Origin: Fodinibius halophilus
GTDB taxonomy: Bacteria > Bacteroidota > Rhodothermia > Balneolales > Balneolaceae
DNA length: 64,000 nucleotides
NCBI RefSeq assembly: GCF_011059105.1
Contig: NZ_JAALLS010000004.1
Location: forward strand, 62,001 to 126,000
Direction: 5' to 3'
The position numbers and the translations under genes are program-made. Below the pieces are notes generated by a model, which saw nothing but the letters and a program-made list of their open reading frames with translations, searched no databases and had not been told where the DNA came from. Within the stretch, counting starts at the first letter, position 1. Each line of letters starts with the position of its first letter. Positions 49,601 through 57,486 of the stretch are shown one piece after another.

Positions 49601-52600
49601 TTATTTCGCTCACTATTAATGATGTAGATGAAGCGCCTGTATTTATCTCTGAAACTTCCGTGGACTTCCCCGAAAATAGTTCCAATCCGGTTATTGATGT
49701 TGAAGCAAATGACGGCGAAGGCAACAGCGCTGATAACAATATCACCTACAGCTTAAGCAGTGCTGATGATAGTTCTTTGTTTACTATCGATACACAAAAC
49801 GGAGTGCTCAGTTTTTCTTCTGCCCCTGATTTTGAGCAGCCTTCAGATCAAGATGGAAATAACGAATACCTGGTTCATATCAAGGCTGATGATGGAAATA
49901 AAAGTACCATGCAGACCTTAACAGTGACCGTTACTGCCGTAAATGATGCACCAAAAATCAGCGGTGTGCCGGATACGAACGTTGATGAAGATGCTCTCTA
50001 TAGCTTTACGCCCAAGGCCCAAGATCCCGAAGATGACGAACTGACGTTCGTAGTTGCCAACAAGCCCGACTGGGCCAGCTTTGACCCCGCTTCGGGCGAA
50101 CTGTCCGGAACCCCGACCAACGACAATGTCGGTACCACTACAGGAATTGAAATTACCGTATCCGACGGCAATGGCGGGTCGGCCGCGCTGGCAGCCTTTG
50201 ATCTTGAGGTAGTAAATACCAACGATGCTCCGGTCGTCGACCAGGGTATCCAAGACCAGTCTGCTACACAAAATACATCCTTTACATTTACGATCCCGAA
50301 CGATGCATTCAGCGATGTAGACACTGGCGATGTATTATCACTCTCAGTATCGGGACTACCTGACGGATTAGGTTTTACTTCTTCTAATAGCACAATAACC
50401 GGTACACCCACAAGTACTGATTTGGGAAGTAATACCATCCAGGTAACTGCTACTGATAAATCCGGTGCAACAGTTAGTACCTCTTTTGAGTTGAGTGTCA
50501 CTCCAGAGACCCCGGGTCAAGTTGTGCTTGCAACACCAACAGATGCAAGTATTGATGTGGGGTTAACTCCTGAACTACAATGGAAGGCGCTCTCCTCGGC
50601 TCGTACCTATGAGTTACAGCTGTCGACCTCAAAAGGTTTTGCAAAAGGAGACATTGTTATCAACAAAAATAATATATCACAAAACAACCTCACAGTATCA
50701 ACCGATTTAGACCGCAATACCACCTACTACTGGCGAGTGCGGGGACACAACTACAGTGCTACCGGTGATTGGTCAAAGGCCTTCAGCTTTACTACCATAC
50801 CAGAAGTACCGCAAAAAGTTGTATTAAAAAATCCTGCCAACCAGGAAACTGATTTACCGGTGCTACCGACATTACAGTGGGCAGCAGCGGATGGTTCTGT
50901 TACCTATGATATTCGTGTAGCCCGGGATAATACTTTTAATGATGTTGTTGTTTCCAAAGAAATTACGGAAATGAGTTATGCTATTAAACAGTCCCTCGAT
51001 TTAGCCACTACATATTACTGGCAGGTCCGTGGTACAAATACCGGGGGTAATGGACAATGGTCTGATACTTTTACCTTTACGACTATTCCACAGGTACCCG
51101 AACAAGTTTCTCTGGTCTCTCCAACTGAAAATGCCGGAAGTATTGCCCGAGATGTAACCCTAAAGTGGGATGATGCCGTAAGAGCAGATTCATATGCGAT
51201 AGAGATAGCAACTGACCAAAACTTTACCGATGTGATTACTGCTGTAGCAGATCTGTCAAATTCACAATATCTACTTAAAAGAAACTTACAAGATAACACC
51301 CAATACTTTTGGCGTGTACAGGCCAGCAACAGCGGTGGAACCGGCAAATGGTCAAAAGTATGGTCATTTACAACCAAAGCAACAGCTCCGCAACTTACTT
51401 TCCCCGGCCAACAAGAGGAAGGAATAAGTATTGCTCCGCAGCTTGCCTGGAGTGCAGATTATGAAGACACTCGGTTTCATCTGCGAGTAAGCAGTGTCCA
51501 GAATTTTAAAACACTTGTTATCGATACCCTGCTTAATAATAGTAAGTTCAGCTTAACAGGTTTAGAAACTAACACAACCTATTATTGGCAGGCACGAGTT
51601 GAAACTGAAGCAACAACCGGTCCGTGGGCTGCTGTGCAGAGCTTTACCACCCGGACCCCTCCACAGGATGATACCGTTGACCAGGAAATTGTCTTTGGTG
51701 ATAATGGACAAGACAGTGGAGATCAACAATTAGACAAGTTTGACTACCGGCTTGTAGGCCTGCCCGGCAGCAAGGTTATATCCGTTGAAGATCTTTTTGA
51801 AGGGGAATACGGTACCAACTGGAAGGTGTTCAAAGATGATGGTTCAGCTGAAGACTTTTTGGTTGAGCACTCTCAGAAAAACCCGTTGTCATTCCGAACA
51901 GGCAATGGGTATTGGGTCTTAAGTAAGAACGCAGTAAATATTCAAGAGAACCTTGCAACCGTAGAGATATCTGAGAATGACACCTATAGCTTAACGCTCA
52001 ATCCCGGCTGGAATATTGTCAGCAATCCATTTAATAAAGTGGCAGACTGGAATCAGGTACAGGCTTTTAATAACCAATCGATGACGTTATATGCATACGA
52101 GGGAAGCTTTTCTGAAGCTACCGAAATGGTTCCTTTTAAAGGGTATTATGTGTATAATGATTCTGATGCTACATTAGCGTTGTCCATCCCTTATACCAGC
52201 TTAGCAAAACGAGGCTCCCAATCATCCCCAAAGAAAAAGAAAGCGGGTACGCAACGCTCCATTACGCTTTCCATTACCGGGGCAGAACAGAATATAAGTT
52301 CAGCCTTGAATATTGTCTATCCCCAATATTCTGCGAAGAAAGATAGCTTGAACCAGTATCATCCACCGTTAGAGCTAAGTAAGTTTGGAGCAACGTTTGT
52401 TGAAGAGAACAATGGATATCGCAAACAGATGCTGAAAACCCTGGCTGACTCTTTCGACGAGAAACGTAATCACTATAAGGTGAGTATTAAGTCGACGAAA
52501 CAAGAAATAATCCGTTGGGAAGCAAATATTCGGGGACTTGATAAGGGTACTGCTGTACTTGTGGTGGATGCAGAAGAAGGTCGTACGCAGATCCTTCACC

Positions 52601-52968
52601 ACGGGGAGCAATACCCTTTCATGTCGGTTGCAGGGTATAAGACCTTTGATCTGTATATCGGCTCTGAGGATGAGCTATCTACTATCAAAGATAATTTAAC
52701 ACCACACGAAATTACCCTTAAGCAAAACTATCCAAATCCTTTTAACCCAACAACGACCATTCAGTTCGGCCTGGACAAAAAAGATGATGTACAGCTTGAG
52801 GTCTTTGATATCCTGGGCCGAAAAGTACAGACACTAGTAAACGAGACCCGTTCAGCCGGATGGCATAAAGTTTCTTTCAATGGCAGCCGAATGGCCAGCG
52901 GCACCTATTTTTATCGCCTGGTGATTGGCCAGCAAATTAAAACCCGAAAAATGATTCTCATCAAATAA
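43669..52968 (+). CDS. Giant multi-domain T9SS-secreted protein (FG-GAP, cadherin/Ig-like, fibronectin-like repeats)
   Basis: This 3099-residue protein has a long signal peptide (cut after LYAQ near 45). Residues about 50-395 are three near-identical FG-GAP/VCBS-type repeats with Ca-binding DFDNDGDVDV loops. Cadherin-like and Ig-like repeats fill about 400-2275 (repeated VNDAPVITS, DADGDNLAF and ENSTGVILDVNATDGDGG patterns), including four 'TSDQDGQLGTATA'-type domains of Bap style at about 1025-1440. Four fibronectin-like repeats (W.....A.TY.L..S....F) follow at about 2280-2665. After a charged linker and a carbohydrate-binding-like region, the last 75 residues are a T9SS domain (NYPNPFNPTTTIQF ... 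RKMILIK). A surface adhesin or matrix protein is likely. The acidic composition suits Ca binding. Confidence 0.92.
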   Translation: MYNNSQYHFIFSTRNKLISCIQYLIKPLVFLVVILCGISSNLYAQTDYTSSLSGGDNPLSSIPETASGVITGDFDNDGDVDVLAFDDNGNFDSYNFYANDGSGTYSVVTGSSNPFDGIAASDIFFVGDHTYVADFDNDGDQDIWDYRGENANDDQNIYLENTGGSYTSSKSGGSNPLSAIPDADGGVIVGDFDNDGDVDVLAFDDDSYSSFSFYANYGSGSFSKVTGSSNPFDGIAASDIFFTADNTFVADFDGDGDQDIWDYRGQTSGDSQNIYLENTGGSYTSSKSGGSNPLSGIPDVATGVIVGDFDGDGDIDVLAYDDDTYTSFSFYANNGSGSFSKVTGSSNPFNGIADGNIFYAASNTLAADFDNDGDQDIWDYKGDTSNIYLKKQGSPNTAPTDITLSSNSINQSDGTNATVGNLTTTDADGGDTHSYSLVSGTGDTDNGSFNISGSDLRANDASNLPSGSYSVRIQTDDGIDTYQKAFTITVNDDLAPSYENSTPSVSGTTVSQTTLTVRLNEIGTAYYVAVPDGDGAPSASQVKNGQNSSGSAALASGSINISSASQDFTDDITGLNSNTAYDIYVVAQDDEGTPNLQGSATKVDVTTLNAAPTFTNLADAVETTDEDTGVEILFSSIIGQSDANDSDGTVDAFVVQSISSGTLTINGSAYAAGTNDEITPAKSGNWTPDADANGTLNAFSITAKDDAGAESSTAVQAQIDVTAVNDSPVITSNGGGATASLNIAENTTAATTVTASDADGDNLAFALSGGADSALFTIDPNSGALTFSLTPDYESPNDNNNDNVYDVTVSASDGNDTDSQDISITVTDENEAPTFTDGATTTLSVNEDDGATAINNLLEITDDDNGNTLSWSVSSAPAKGSLSGFPANETSSNGSVTPSGLTYTPNADATGSDSFDIQISDGTTSNTITVNVDINARPTVTITSAESDPTNAASFDVTATFNESVTGFDASDITVGNGSVNSVSGSGTTYTITVSPTNDGSVTVDIPAGGATDGAGAGNEAASQFSITYDGTPPAAPASLDLASGSDTGDSNTDNNTNNTTSTINGTAPANTTVAITSDQDGQLGTATADGTGNWSFTPGTALSEANHNITATATDAAGNTSSSSSALSVIIDTSAPNAPATLDMLAGSDTGDSDSDNITSNDTPAISGTAEANSIIEINSDKDGSLGTTTANSSGDWSFTPGSAITEATHAITAQATDAAGNTGSSSSSLSITVDKTSPTTPAAPDLLADSDTGDSDTDNQTNDTTPAFSGSTESNAFISLKSDQDGVIGSAIANGSGDWEITASTLTETTHNITVIVTDQAGNSTTSAPLSLDIDVTAPSSPAIPDLASGSDSGTSSTDDLTNNTTPTINGTAPANTTVAITSDQDGQLGTATANGTGNWSFSPSTALSEATHNITATASDAAGNTSSSSGNFAITIDTSAPQLTASTPSDGATDANYQTDLILTFDEDLVAGSAGNTSIDIYLSDGTLHESIDVSQATITANEITADINTDLTPTKSYYVLVGSDALIDKAGNVYPGISSSGTLTFTVDNTPPTASNDTKSTDEENSVTVDVLSNDSDSEGSVDPSTVTVTSAPANGSTSVNATSGEITYTPNTDFSGSDSFEYTVQDLQGGLSQPATVTITVNGVNDAPVITSPSSVSPDEDTGFAFSGSNTISLTDIDAGTGTLLVSLTVNNGTLMLGTTSHITFTSGTNGNSSWEISGSLSDLNTALASLSYTGNQNFNGSDELNMLVNDQGNTGADPGLSGDASSEEDKAKISLNVQPVNDDPIFSSSQTANIDENSTGVILDVNATDGDGGADDANISYAISGIDSAPFSIDKSSGILSLNNPQNFEAPGDANQDNNYEFTVDADDGVNTVSQTITVSINDIRPAMADQSVGSVDENASNGTVVGTIVTTDDTPTQFVISSGNTDDAFQIDNSGQVLVANQSVIDYETKNQYDFTVETNDKPSGNGISAVISLTINDVDEAPVFISETSVDFPENSSNPVIDVEANDGEGNSADNNITYSLSSADDSSLFTIDTQNGVLSFSSAPDFEQPSDQDGNNEYLVHIKADDGNKSTMQTLTVTVTAVNDAPKISGVPDTNVDEDALYSFTPKAQDPEDDELTFVVANKPDWASFDPASGELSGTPTNDNVGTTTGIEITVSDGNGGSAALAAFDLEVVNTNDAPVVDQGIQDQSATQNTSFTFTIPNDAFSDVDTGDVLSLSVSGLPDGLGFTSSNSTITGTPTSTDLGSNTIQVTATDKSGATVSTSFELSVTPETPGQVVLATPTDASIDVGLTPELQWKALSSARTYELQLSTSKGFAKGDIVINKNNISQNNLTVSTDLDRNTTYYWRVRGHNYSATGDWSKAFSFTTIPEVPQKVVLKNPANQETDLPVLPTLQWAAADGSVTYDIRVARDNTFNDVVVSKEITEMSYAIKQSLDLATTYYWQVRGTNTGGNGQWSDTFTFTTIPQVPEQVSLVSPTENAGSIARDVTLKWDDAVRADSYAIEIATDQNFTDVITAVADLSNSQYLLKRNLQDNTQYFWRVQASNSGGTGKWSKVWSFTTKATAPQLTFPGQQEEGISIAPQLAWSADYEDTRFHLRVSSVQNFKTLVIDTLLNNSKFSLTGLETNTTYYWQARVETEATTGPWAAVQSFTTRTPPQDDTVDQEIVFGDNGQDSGDQQLDKFDYRLVGLPGSKVISVEDLFEGEYGTNWKVFKDDGSAEDFLVEHSQKNPLSFRTGNGYWVLSKNAVNIQENLATVEISENDTYSLTLNPGWNIVSNPFNKVADWNQVQAFNNQSMTLYAYEGSFSEATEMVPFKGYYVYNDSDATLALSIPYTSLAKRGSQSSPKKKKAGTQRSITLSITGAEQNISSALNIVYPQYSAKKDSLNQYHPPLELSKFGATFVEENNGYRKQMLKTLADSFDEKRNHYKVSIKSTKQEIIRWEANIRGLDKGTAVLVVDAEEGRTQILHHGEQYPFMSVAGYKTFDLYIGSEDELSTIKDNLTPHEITLKQNYPNPFNPTTTIQFGLDKKDDVQLEVFDILGRKVQTLVNETRSAGWHKVSFNGSRMASGTYFYRLVIGQQIKTRKMILIK
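46858..46959 (+). repeat. Near-identical 102-bp internal repeat of the giant gene, copy 1
   Basis: Matches 47779-47880 with three mismatches in 102 bases, although the neighbouring repeat units of the same domain class are far more diverged. It encodes INGTAPANTTVAITSDQDGQ and onward. Indicates recent duplication or gene conversion. Confidence 0.85.
47779..47880 (+). repeat. Near-identical 102-bp internal repeat of the giant gene, copy 2
   Basis: Partner of 46858-46959, 921 bp downstream and in frame; three mismatches, one of them coding (Asp to Asn in TADG/TANG). Confidence 0.85.
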
Positions 52969-52978
52969 ACAGCTATTT

Positions 52979-54142
52979 ATGACTATGAATCTTAATAAAC
53001 CTCTACTGTGGATTGTTGGCTTTGTGCTGCTATCTTTTCTTGTTTCTATCAATGTGGTAAAGGGGCAAGATACTACAGACTTTGAGTTAGTTGGCGACCC
53101 TCAAAATTCAGCACTTTCACCTATTGTTCAACATATAAAAGAGATAAAAAAAGGCATCAATACCGATGCCGGTTGGCGAGATTTTTCCCTCTCAGGAGAG
53201 CATCCTGCTATTGGGCGATTAAATGCTCTGGTTGACAAACAAAAAATTTCGACATTACGCATTCCCACTAAATTGCAGTTGCTGAATAAGGGCGCTGACT
53301 CTTTTGAAGTGCGAAATTTGTATGCTAAAACAGCACAAACCGATACTCTGGAGCATAAGGAGTTGGTACTCACTTTTAATAATGATGCACAGCTAGTTGA
53401 TGCCAAGCTTGGGCAGGATGTTCACAACTATCAACTTGCTCTTGATCGTAACATCGTCGCTTCTTCTGCCGAACAGCGAGTTGTTGAAAAACATTTGCGC
53501 AGGTTTCAAAATGCTCTTGCAGAACAAGATACAACCCTCATCCGGGACTATTTGGCATCAAATGCGTTGATTGTAAAAGGAAATATTGCCCGCTATTATT
53601 TTAACGATTCATTGGGTCCATACTATCAATATGTGAAACGATCACCGGAATCATATAATCGTACAATCGTAAATAACTCTGGTAATGCTACCCTGAAAAT
53701 TAATAGCCTTACTGTATACCGACACCCCTTTTTGCAGCAGGTCTATATTGCTACTTTTCAGCAACGGTGGAATAGCCCACAATACTCAGATCTAGGAAAT
53801 GTGGTAATGGTCTTCAATTTGCAAGGGGAACCCATGATCCAACTACGTTCGTGGCAGCAATTTCCTTTTGAAACAGGATTCCTGGATTCAAGCAATGAGT
53901 TTATTACCAATATTCCAATTCCACTACTTGGCTCTCCAGCATATATCCCTTCTGCGTTACAGACTGCGCCTGTATCAAAAAAACAGGGAGAGACAAAGGG
54001 TAAAGGTTTTTTGGCAACACATAAAAAATTGCTGCTTATTTCGGCAGGTACCACGGCTGCTATTTCTATAGGAGCGGCCCTGCTTACCGGTGGTGGTGAA
54101 AGTAAGTTGCCAAATCCGCCCGGGCGACCATCATTTCGCTAA
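52979..54142 (+). CDS. Secreted protein with C-terminal TM and Gly/Pro tail, unknown function
   Basis: This 387-residue protein has a signal peptide (to about 29, NVVKGQ), a mixed alpha/beta body including an NTF2-like-looking central part (HLRRFQNALAEQDTTLIRDY followed by IYFND-type strands), and a C-terminal TM helix (about 352-370, LLLISAGTTAAISIGAALL). It ends with the short tail GGGESKLPNPPGRPSFR. It begins 10 bp after the giant T9SS gene, so the pair is an operon, and it may anchor or help present the giant protein. ATG 52979 and ATG 52985 are both possible starts. I do not recognise the family. Confidence 0.75.
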   Translation: MTMNLNKPLLWIVGFVLLSFLVSINVVKGQDTTDFELVGDPQNSALSPIVQHIKEIKKGINTDAGWRDFSLSGEHPAIGRLNALVDKQKISTLRIPTKLQLLNKGADSFEVRNLYAKTAQTDTLEHKELVLTFNNDAQLVDAKLGQDVHNYQLALDRNIVASSAEQRVVEKHLRRFQNALAEQDTTLIRDYLASNALIVKGNIARYYFNDSLGPYYQYVKRSPESYNRTIVNNSGNATLKINSLTVYRHPFLQQVYIATFQQRWNSPQYSDLGNVVMVFNLQGEPMIQLRSWQQFPFETGFLDSSNEFITNIPIPLLGSPAYIPSALQTAPVSKKQGETKGKGFLATHKKLLLISAGTTAAISIGAALLTGGGESKLPNPPGRPSFR

Positions 54143-54266
54143 AATCACCTATTTTTTTGAAATGGATGGAGCAATAAACCCATCTAACTTATCGACTTAG
54201 ATAGACCAATTTTCACCCTTCTTATTACGAACTTACAACTGGGGGTTGAAGAATAATTGTTTTTAT

Positions 54267-54395
54267 AGGGACCTTTGCAAAACCAGGCAGTTATCCTGAA
54301 TGTAATGAAGGATCTCCCTTTCAACGGCAGCAGATGGATACTGGAGATTCTTCGACAAGCTCAGAATGACGAAATCAAAGGTTTTGCAAAGCCCT
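54267..54395. mobile_element. Small MITE-like element with terminal inverted repeats
   Basis: AGGGACCTTTGCAAAACC (54267-54284) faces GGTTTTGCAAAGCCCT (54380-54395): 12 bp pair perfectly (CTTTGCAAAACC) and the AGGG/CCCT ends add four more with a small bulge. Inside are TTATCCTGAATGTAATGAAG and TTCTTCGACAAGCTCAGAAT, a common dispersed extragenic sequence. No coding capacity. It could be a non-autonomous element or a palindromic extragenic repeat. Confidence 0.55.
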
Positions 54396-54508
54396 CTTAT
54401 AGGCTTTAGGATGACGAACCTTGCCTCCTTCATATGCAGTATACAGCAAATTCCCTGCCGTAGCTCCATAAATTCCTTCCCTTGTGATTTCATTTTTTTA
54501 TCTTTGGT

Positions 54509-54573
54509 ACGGCGATGGAGTTCACTTTTAACTCTTCGGCACATCATTGTCTACCGAACTGATGACTCCTACA
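54509..54573 (+). promoter_or_regulatory. Fluoride riboswitch (crcB motif) upstream of crcB
   Basis: The crcB-motif core is present: GGCGATGGAGTTC (54511-54523), then a stem TTCGG (54535-54539) pairing with CCGAA (54554-54558), then CTGATGACTCCTAC (54559-54572). GGAGT and ACTCC pair to close the outer helix, and GGCGATG and CTGATGACTCC are the conserved segments of the class. It lies about 100 bases before the crcB fluoride-exporter ATG, the standard partner. I see no obvious T-tract terminator, so control may act at translation or by a weak terminator. Confidence 0.88.
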
Positions 54574-54670
54574 TAAATTCATCATGCTTGGCAGCCCCTA
54601 CTACCCTCGGGCGGCGGGAAGAATGAAACCTGATTTTTCAAAAATTGATAACTGAATACACAGGCGTCTT

Positions 54671-55042
54671 ATGTTTCAATCTATTTTGATGGTAGGAGTT
54701 GGCGGTTTTGCCGGCAGTATCCTCCGCTACTTAATCTCCTATTATATTAACATATACAGCTCTTCCCAATTCCCTTTGGGTACCTTTGTCGTCAACCTGG
54801 CGGGCTCTTTTCTTATTGGGATTATTATTGCAGCTTCGCTAAATGAAAATATGAGTCAACAAACCCGGCTTTTGCTGGCCACCGGATTCTGTGGGGGTTT
54901 TACCACCTTTTCATCTTTTTCTTACGAATTCTTTTCCCTGCTCCAAAATGAACATACCGGCTATGCTTTCCTTTATGCCGGTGCCAGTTTTGCATTGGGG
55001 TTATTTTTTGTGTGGATGGGTTTTAGTTTGATAAAGGGCTAA
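54671..55042 (+). CDS. crcB: Fluoride ion channel/exporter CrcB (Fluc)
   Basis: Fluc proteins are dimeric F- channels that expel fluoride. Its 123 residues form four TM helices with the signature GGFAGSILRYLISY (11-24), the N-containing FVVNLAGSFLIGI (TM2), and GFCGGFTTFSSFSYE (TM3 with the TTFSSF pore motif). Full length. Start ATG 54671 (MFQSILMVGVG). Preceded by a fluoride riboswitch, so expression should rise with fluoride. Monocistronic, ending at a hairpin shared with the convergent phosphatase gene. Confidence 0.97.
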   Translation: MFQSILMVGVGGFAGSILRYLISYYINIYSSSQFPLGTFVVNLAGSFLIGIIIAASLNENMSQQTRLLLATGFCGGFTTFSSFSYEFFSLLQNEHTGYAFLYAGASFALGLFFVWMGFSLIKG

Positions 55043-55079
55043 GGTTCTAAAACTAAGAAGGTATCCGACTACAAATAGA

Positions 55080-55113
55080 GCAGGGACCCAATACATTGGG
55101 CCCCTGCAATTTT
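55080..55113. terminator. Bidirectional terminator between crcB and phosphatase
   Basis: GCAGGG-A-CCCAA (55080-55091) pairs with TTGGG-C-CCCTGC (55096-55107), loop of four, one A/C mismatch, then AATTTT on the plus strand. It lies between two convergent stop codons. Confidence 0.82.
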
Positions 55114-55132
55114 ACTATAAATATGGTCTCCT

Positions 55133-56779
55133 CTATTTAAACTGCAGTACATTTGCAGGCGAACCACTTGGCAATGCTATATCCAACATAGTAGAAATAG
55201 TAGGCGCAATTTGTGGGATGACCGTCCGGCGACCGGTACTCCCCTGTGGCACATTCCATCCATAAAAAAGAAGCGGTACATGGGTATCATAGTTATAGGG
55301 CGAGCCATGCGAGGTCCCGGTAGGATAGCTGGAATCCAACCAGCCCGATTTTAACTGTATATATACATCGCCTGATCGGTCATACATAAAGCCGCGCTGA
55401 TACATCGCCTGTTGTCCGATATTAAAACTTTTATACTGATAATTATGAGCGGTATTGGTGGACTTTACCCCTTCAAACTGGAGCAGAAAATCAGCCACGT
55501 TATCCTGTACTTCCTTAAGTGCTAACCCTTCACTGGATATCAACTCCCGATCCAAATAGATCTGTTGGTTTGTGTAATTCTCAATCCATTCTCCGGAACC
55601 ATACGTATTATTCAAAAAGGATGACAGTTTATCGACAACAGCATCACTGTCAAAGTAGCCGCCCGGCAGGTTTTTATCCTTGAGTTCAGCAGGTACATCC
55701 ACCACTCCATGATCAGACGTTAACATCACCATATAATTTCCCTTGCCAACCTTCTTATCAAGATAAGTAAGCAGGTCTGCCAAGTCACGATCAAGGCGCA
55801 GATAGGTATCCTGTAACTCAATGGAATGTGGACCGTATTGATGCCCCACATAATCAGTAGAAGAAAAACTTACGGCAAGAAAATCTGTTATTTTATCACT
55901 TCCCAACTCTTCATGCTGTACCGCTTCTTTAGCTAGCTCCTTTACCAGTGTATTACCAAAAGGCGATCCTTTTACGGCCCAATATTCATCTTCCGAATAG
56001 TCTCCCAGTTTATGAGGAAAAACCGGTTTTTCCTCATCCCCGGACGTGCCTTCATAGGGCGTATCATCGGGATTGCTCTCGGTATACTGCTCAATGGGCA
56101 GCAACGTATTCCAGGTTTTGTTGCTTAATTCTCGTGCTAAACCGTGCTCATTAAACTCTTTCAACCATGTTGGCAACTCCGACATATACCAAGAACTGCT
56201 CACAAAATATCCGTTCGTATCATCATACCAATAGGCTGCATCGCCCAGGTGACCGGCCGGTAATACTGCGCCCCGGTCTTTAATAGATATCGCTACTACT
56301 TTACTCTCTGAGCTGGCGGACTTAAGTTCGTCGGTTACCGTAGTACTCAATAAATTCTTTGGAGACATCTGTCCGGTATCCCCTTCAGTGCCTACCGGCT
56401 GTACTGTTGAATCTGCTACTACATACATATCATCATCTATAGAACGATCATACCAAGAGTTCCCGACGATCCCATTTACAGAAGGCGTTGTCCCGGTATA
56501 GACGGCAGCATGACCCGGACCGGTATAAGTGGGCACATAGTTAAAGTGATTGTTTGTAAAACTAAATCCTTTATTAACCAACCTTTTGAACCCGTCGTCT
56601 TCAAATTTATCCCAATACAAGGGCAAATAGTCGTAGCGCATCTGGTCAACAACAACTCCTACTACCAGCTTCGGGCGATCCGTTATTGAGCTCTTTGCAT
56701 CCTGGTCTTGCGACCACCCCGTTTGAATTCCAATGAGTAAAATGAGAAGCGTAAGGCTAATGTTTTTCACGAGTTTCAT
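55133..56779 (-). CDS. pafA: PafA-type alkaline phosphatase
   Basis: This 548-residue secreted phosphomonoesterase belongs to the alkaline phosphatase superfamily. After a signal peptide (about 1-23) come D45 (VVVDQMR), the nucleophile T86 in YVPTYTGPGH, N107, the K-x-R pair in SIKDRGAVLPAG, D/H in SSTDYVGHQYG, DH in LTSDHG and a final H in GTSHGSPYNYDTHVP. Spacing D45-T86-N107 equals that of Chryseobacterium PafA (D38, T79, N100), so this is the T-nucleophile, phosphate-insensitive class rather than PhoA. The likely role is release of phosphate from organic phosphates outside the cell. Start ATG 56779. Confidence 0.94.
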   Translation of the reverse strand: MKLVKNISLTLLILLIGIQTGWSQDQDAKSSITDRPKLVVGVVVDQMRYDYLPLYWDKFEDDGFKRLVNKGFSFTNNHFNYVPTYTGPGHAAVYTGTTPSVNGIVGNSWYDRSIDDDMYVVADSTVQPVGTEGDTGQMSPKNLLSTTVTDELKSASSESKVVAISIKDRGAVLPAGHLGDAAYWYDDTNGYFVSSSWYMSELPTWLKEFNEHGLARELSNKTWNTLLPIEQYTESNPDDTPYEGTSGDEEKPVFPHKLGDYSEDEYWAVKGSPFGNTLVKELAKEAVQHEELGSDKITDFLAVSFSSTDYVGHQYGPHSIELQDTYLRLDRDLADLLTYLDKKVGKGNYMVMLTSDHGVVDVPAELKDKNLPGGYFDSDAVVDKLSSFLNNTYGSGEWIENYTNQQIYLDRELISSEGLALKEVQDNVADFLLQFEGVKSTNTAHNYQYKSFNIGQQAMYQRGFMYDRSGDVYIQLKSGWLDSSYPTGTSHGSPYNYDTHVPLLFYGWNVPQGSTGRRTVIPQIAPTISTMLDIALPSGSPANVLQFK

Positions 56780-56975
56780 GCTTATTTTGTTTTATCAAAA
56801 TTTGATAACCAAAAGTAACTTCTTTTCGTTAAATATCGAATTATATTACTGTAAAATAATTTAAGTTTAGCTGTGTTATTAAAAGCTGTAATTCCATCAA
56901 TCAGCGATAGGTAAAGAACAGCATTTTTAATACCTTTATAAATTATTGTTTGCAAATTTATACCATAACTGCCAA

Positions 56976-57362
56976 GTGACTAACGCCATAAAATATATAT
57001 TCTTATTCACGCTTATTCTTGCTGTGGGCAGTGCTATATCTCAGCAAAATATGGCACAGTTTTATAATATTGGCAGTCCACAATCAGGTTCAAAAACGCT
57101 ATGTCAACAACTCACCAACGGAAGCATCTCCAATCCTTCCGGAGACGTTGATCCCCTTTTTGAACATACTTCTAAATCGAATGCCGATAACGGTCAGCCT
57201 AAAACCATTACGAGCTGCAACTCATCGCTGAATATTCTTCCGGCGAAAAACAATTTTTCTTTTAATCCGGGAGAATATAAAATAAACATCAGCTTCCATA
57301 ACGCCTTACTCTCCTCTCAAACATTTGTATTTCAAGAGCCCGATCCCCCTCGGCTTGGTTGA
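56976..57362 (+). CDS. Small secreted protein with Pro-rich C-terminus, unknown
   Basis: About 128 residues. No ATG fits: the frame opens at TTG 56946, and GTG 56976 (read VTNAIKYIFLFTLILAVGSA) gives a cleaner signal peptide ending SAISQ, so I prefer it. The mature part has two isolated Cys (TLCQQ, ITSCNSS), no recognisable domain, and ends FQEPDPPRLG. This layout recalls the 126-residue protein at 37486 (hydrophobic N-terminus, few Cys, ...SEPPSPPPQIG), but the sequences are not clearly alignable. It lies at the start of the DoxX/DsrE/TlpA cluster, 124 bp before the DoxX-like gene. Confidence 0.5.
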   Translation: MTNAIKYIFLFTLILAVGSAISQQNMAQFYNIGSPQSGSKTLCQQLTNGSISNPSGDVDPLFEHTSKSNADNGQPKTITSCNSSLNILPAKNNFSFNPGEYKINISFHNALLSSQTFVFQEPDPPRLG

Positions 57363-57486
57363 TGTATACCCAATCCGGATGCTCTTATATCCGGTCGGTC
57401 TATCCTATTAAAAATCAGTAGTACTTTTGCAACACCTTGCCATAGGTTTGCGCTATTTGACCAATCATCCAATCAACCAAATTGAA

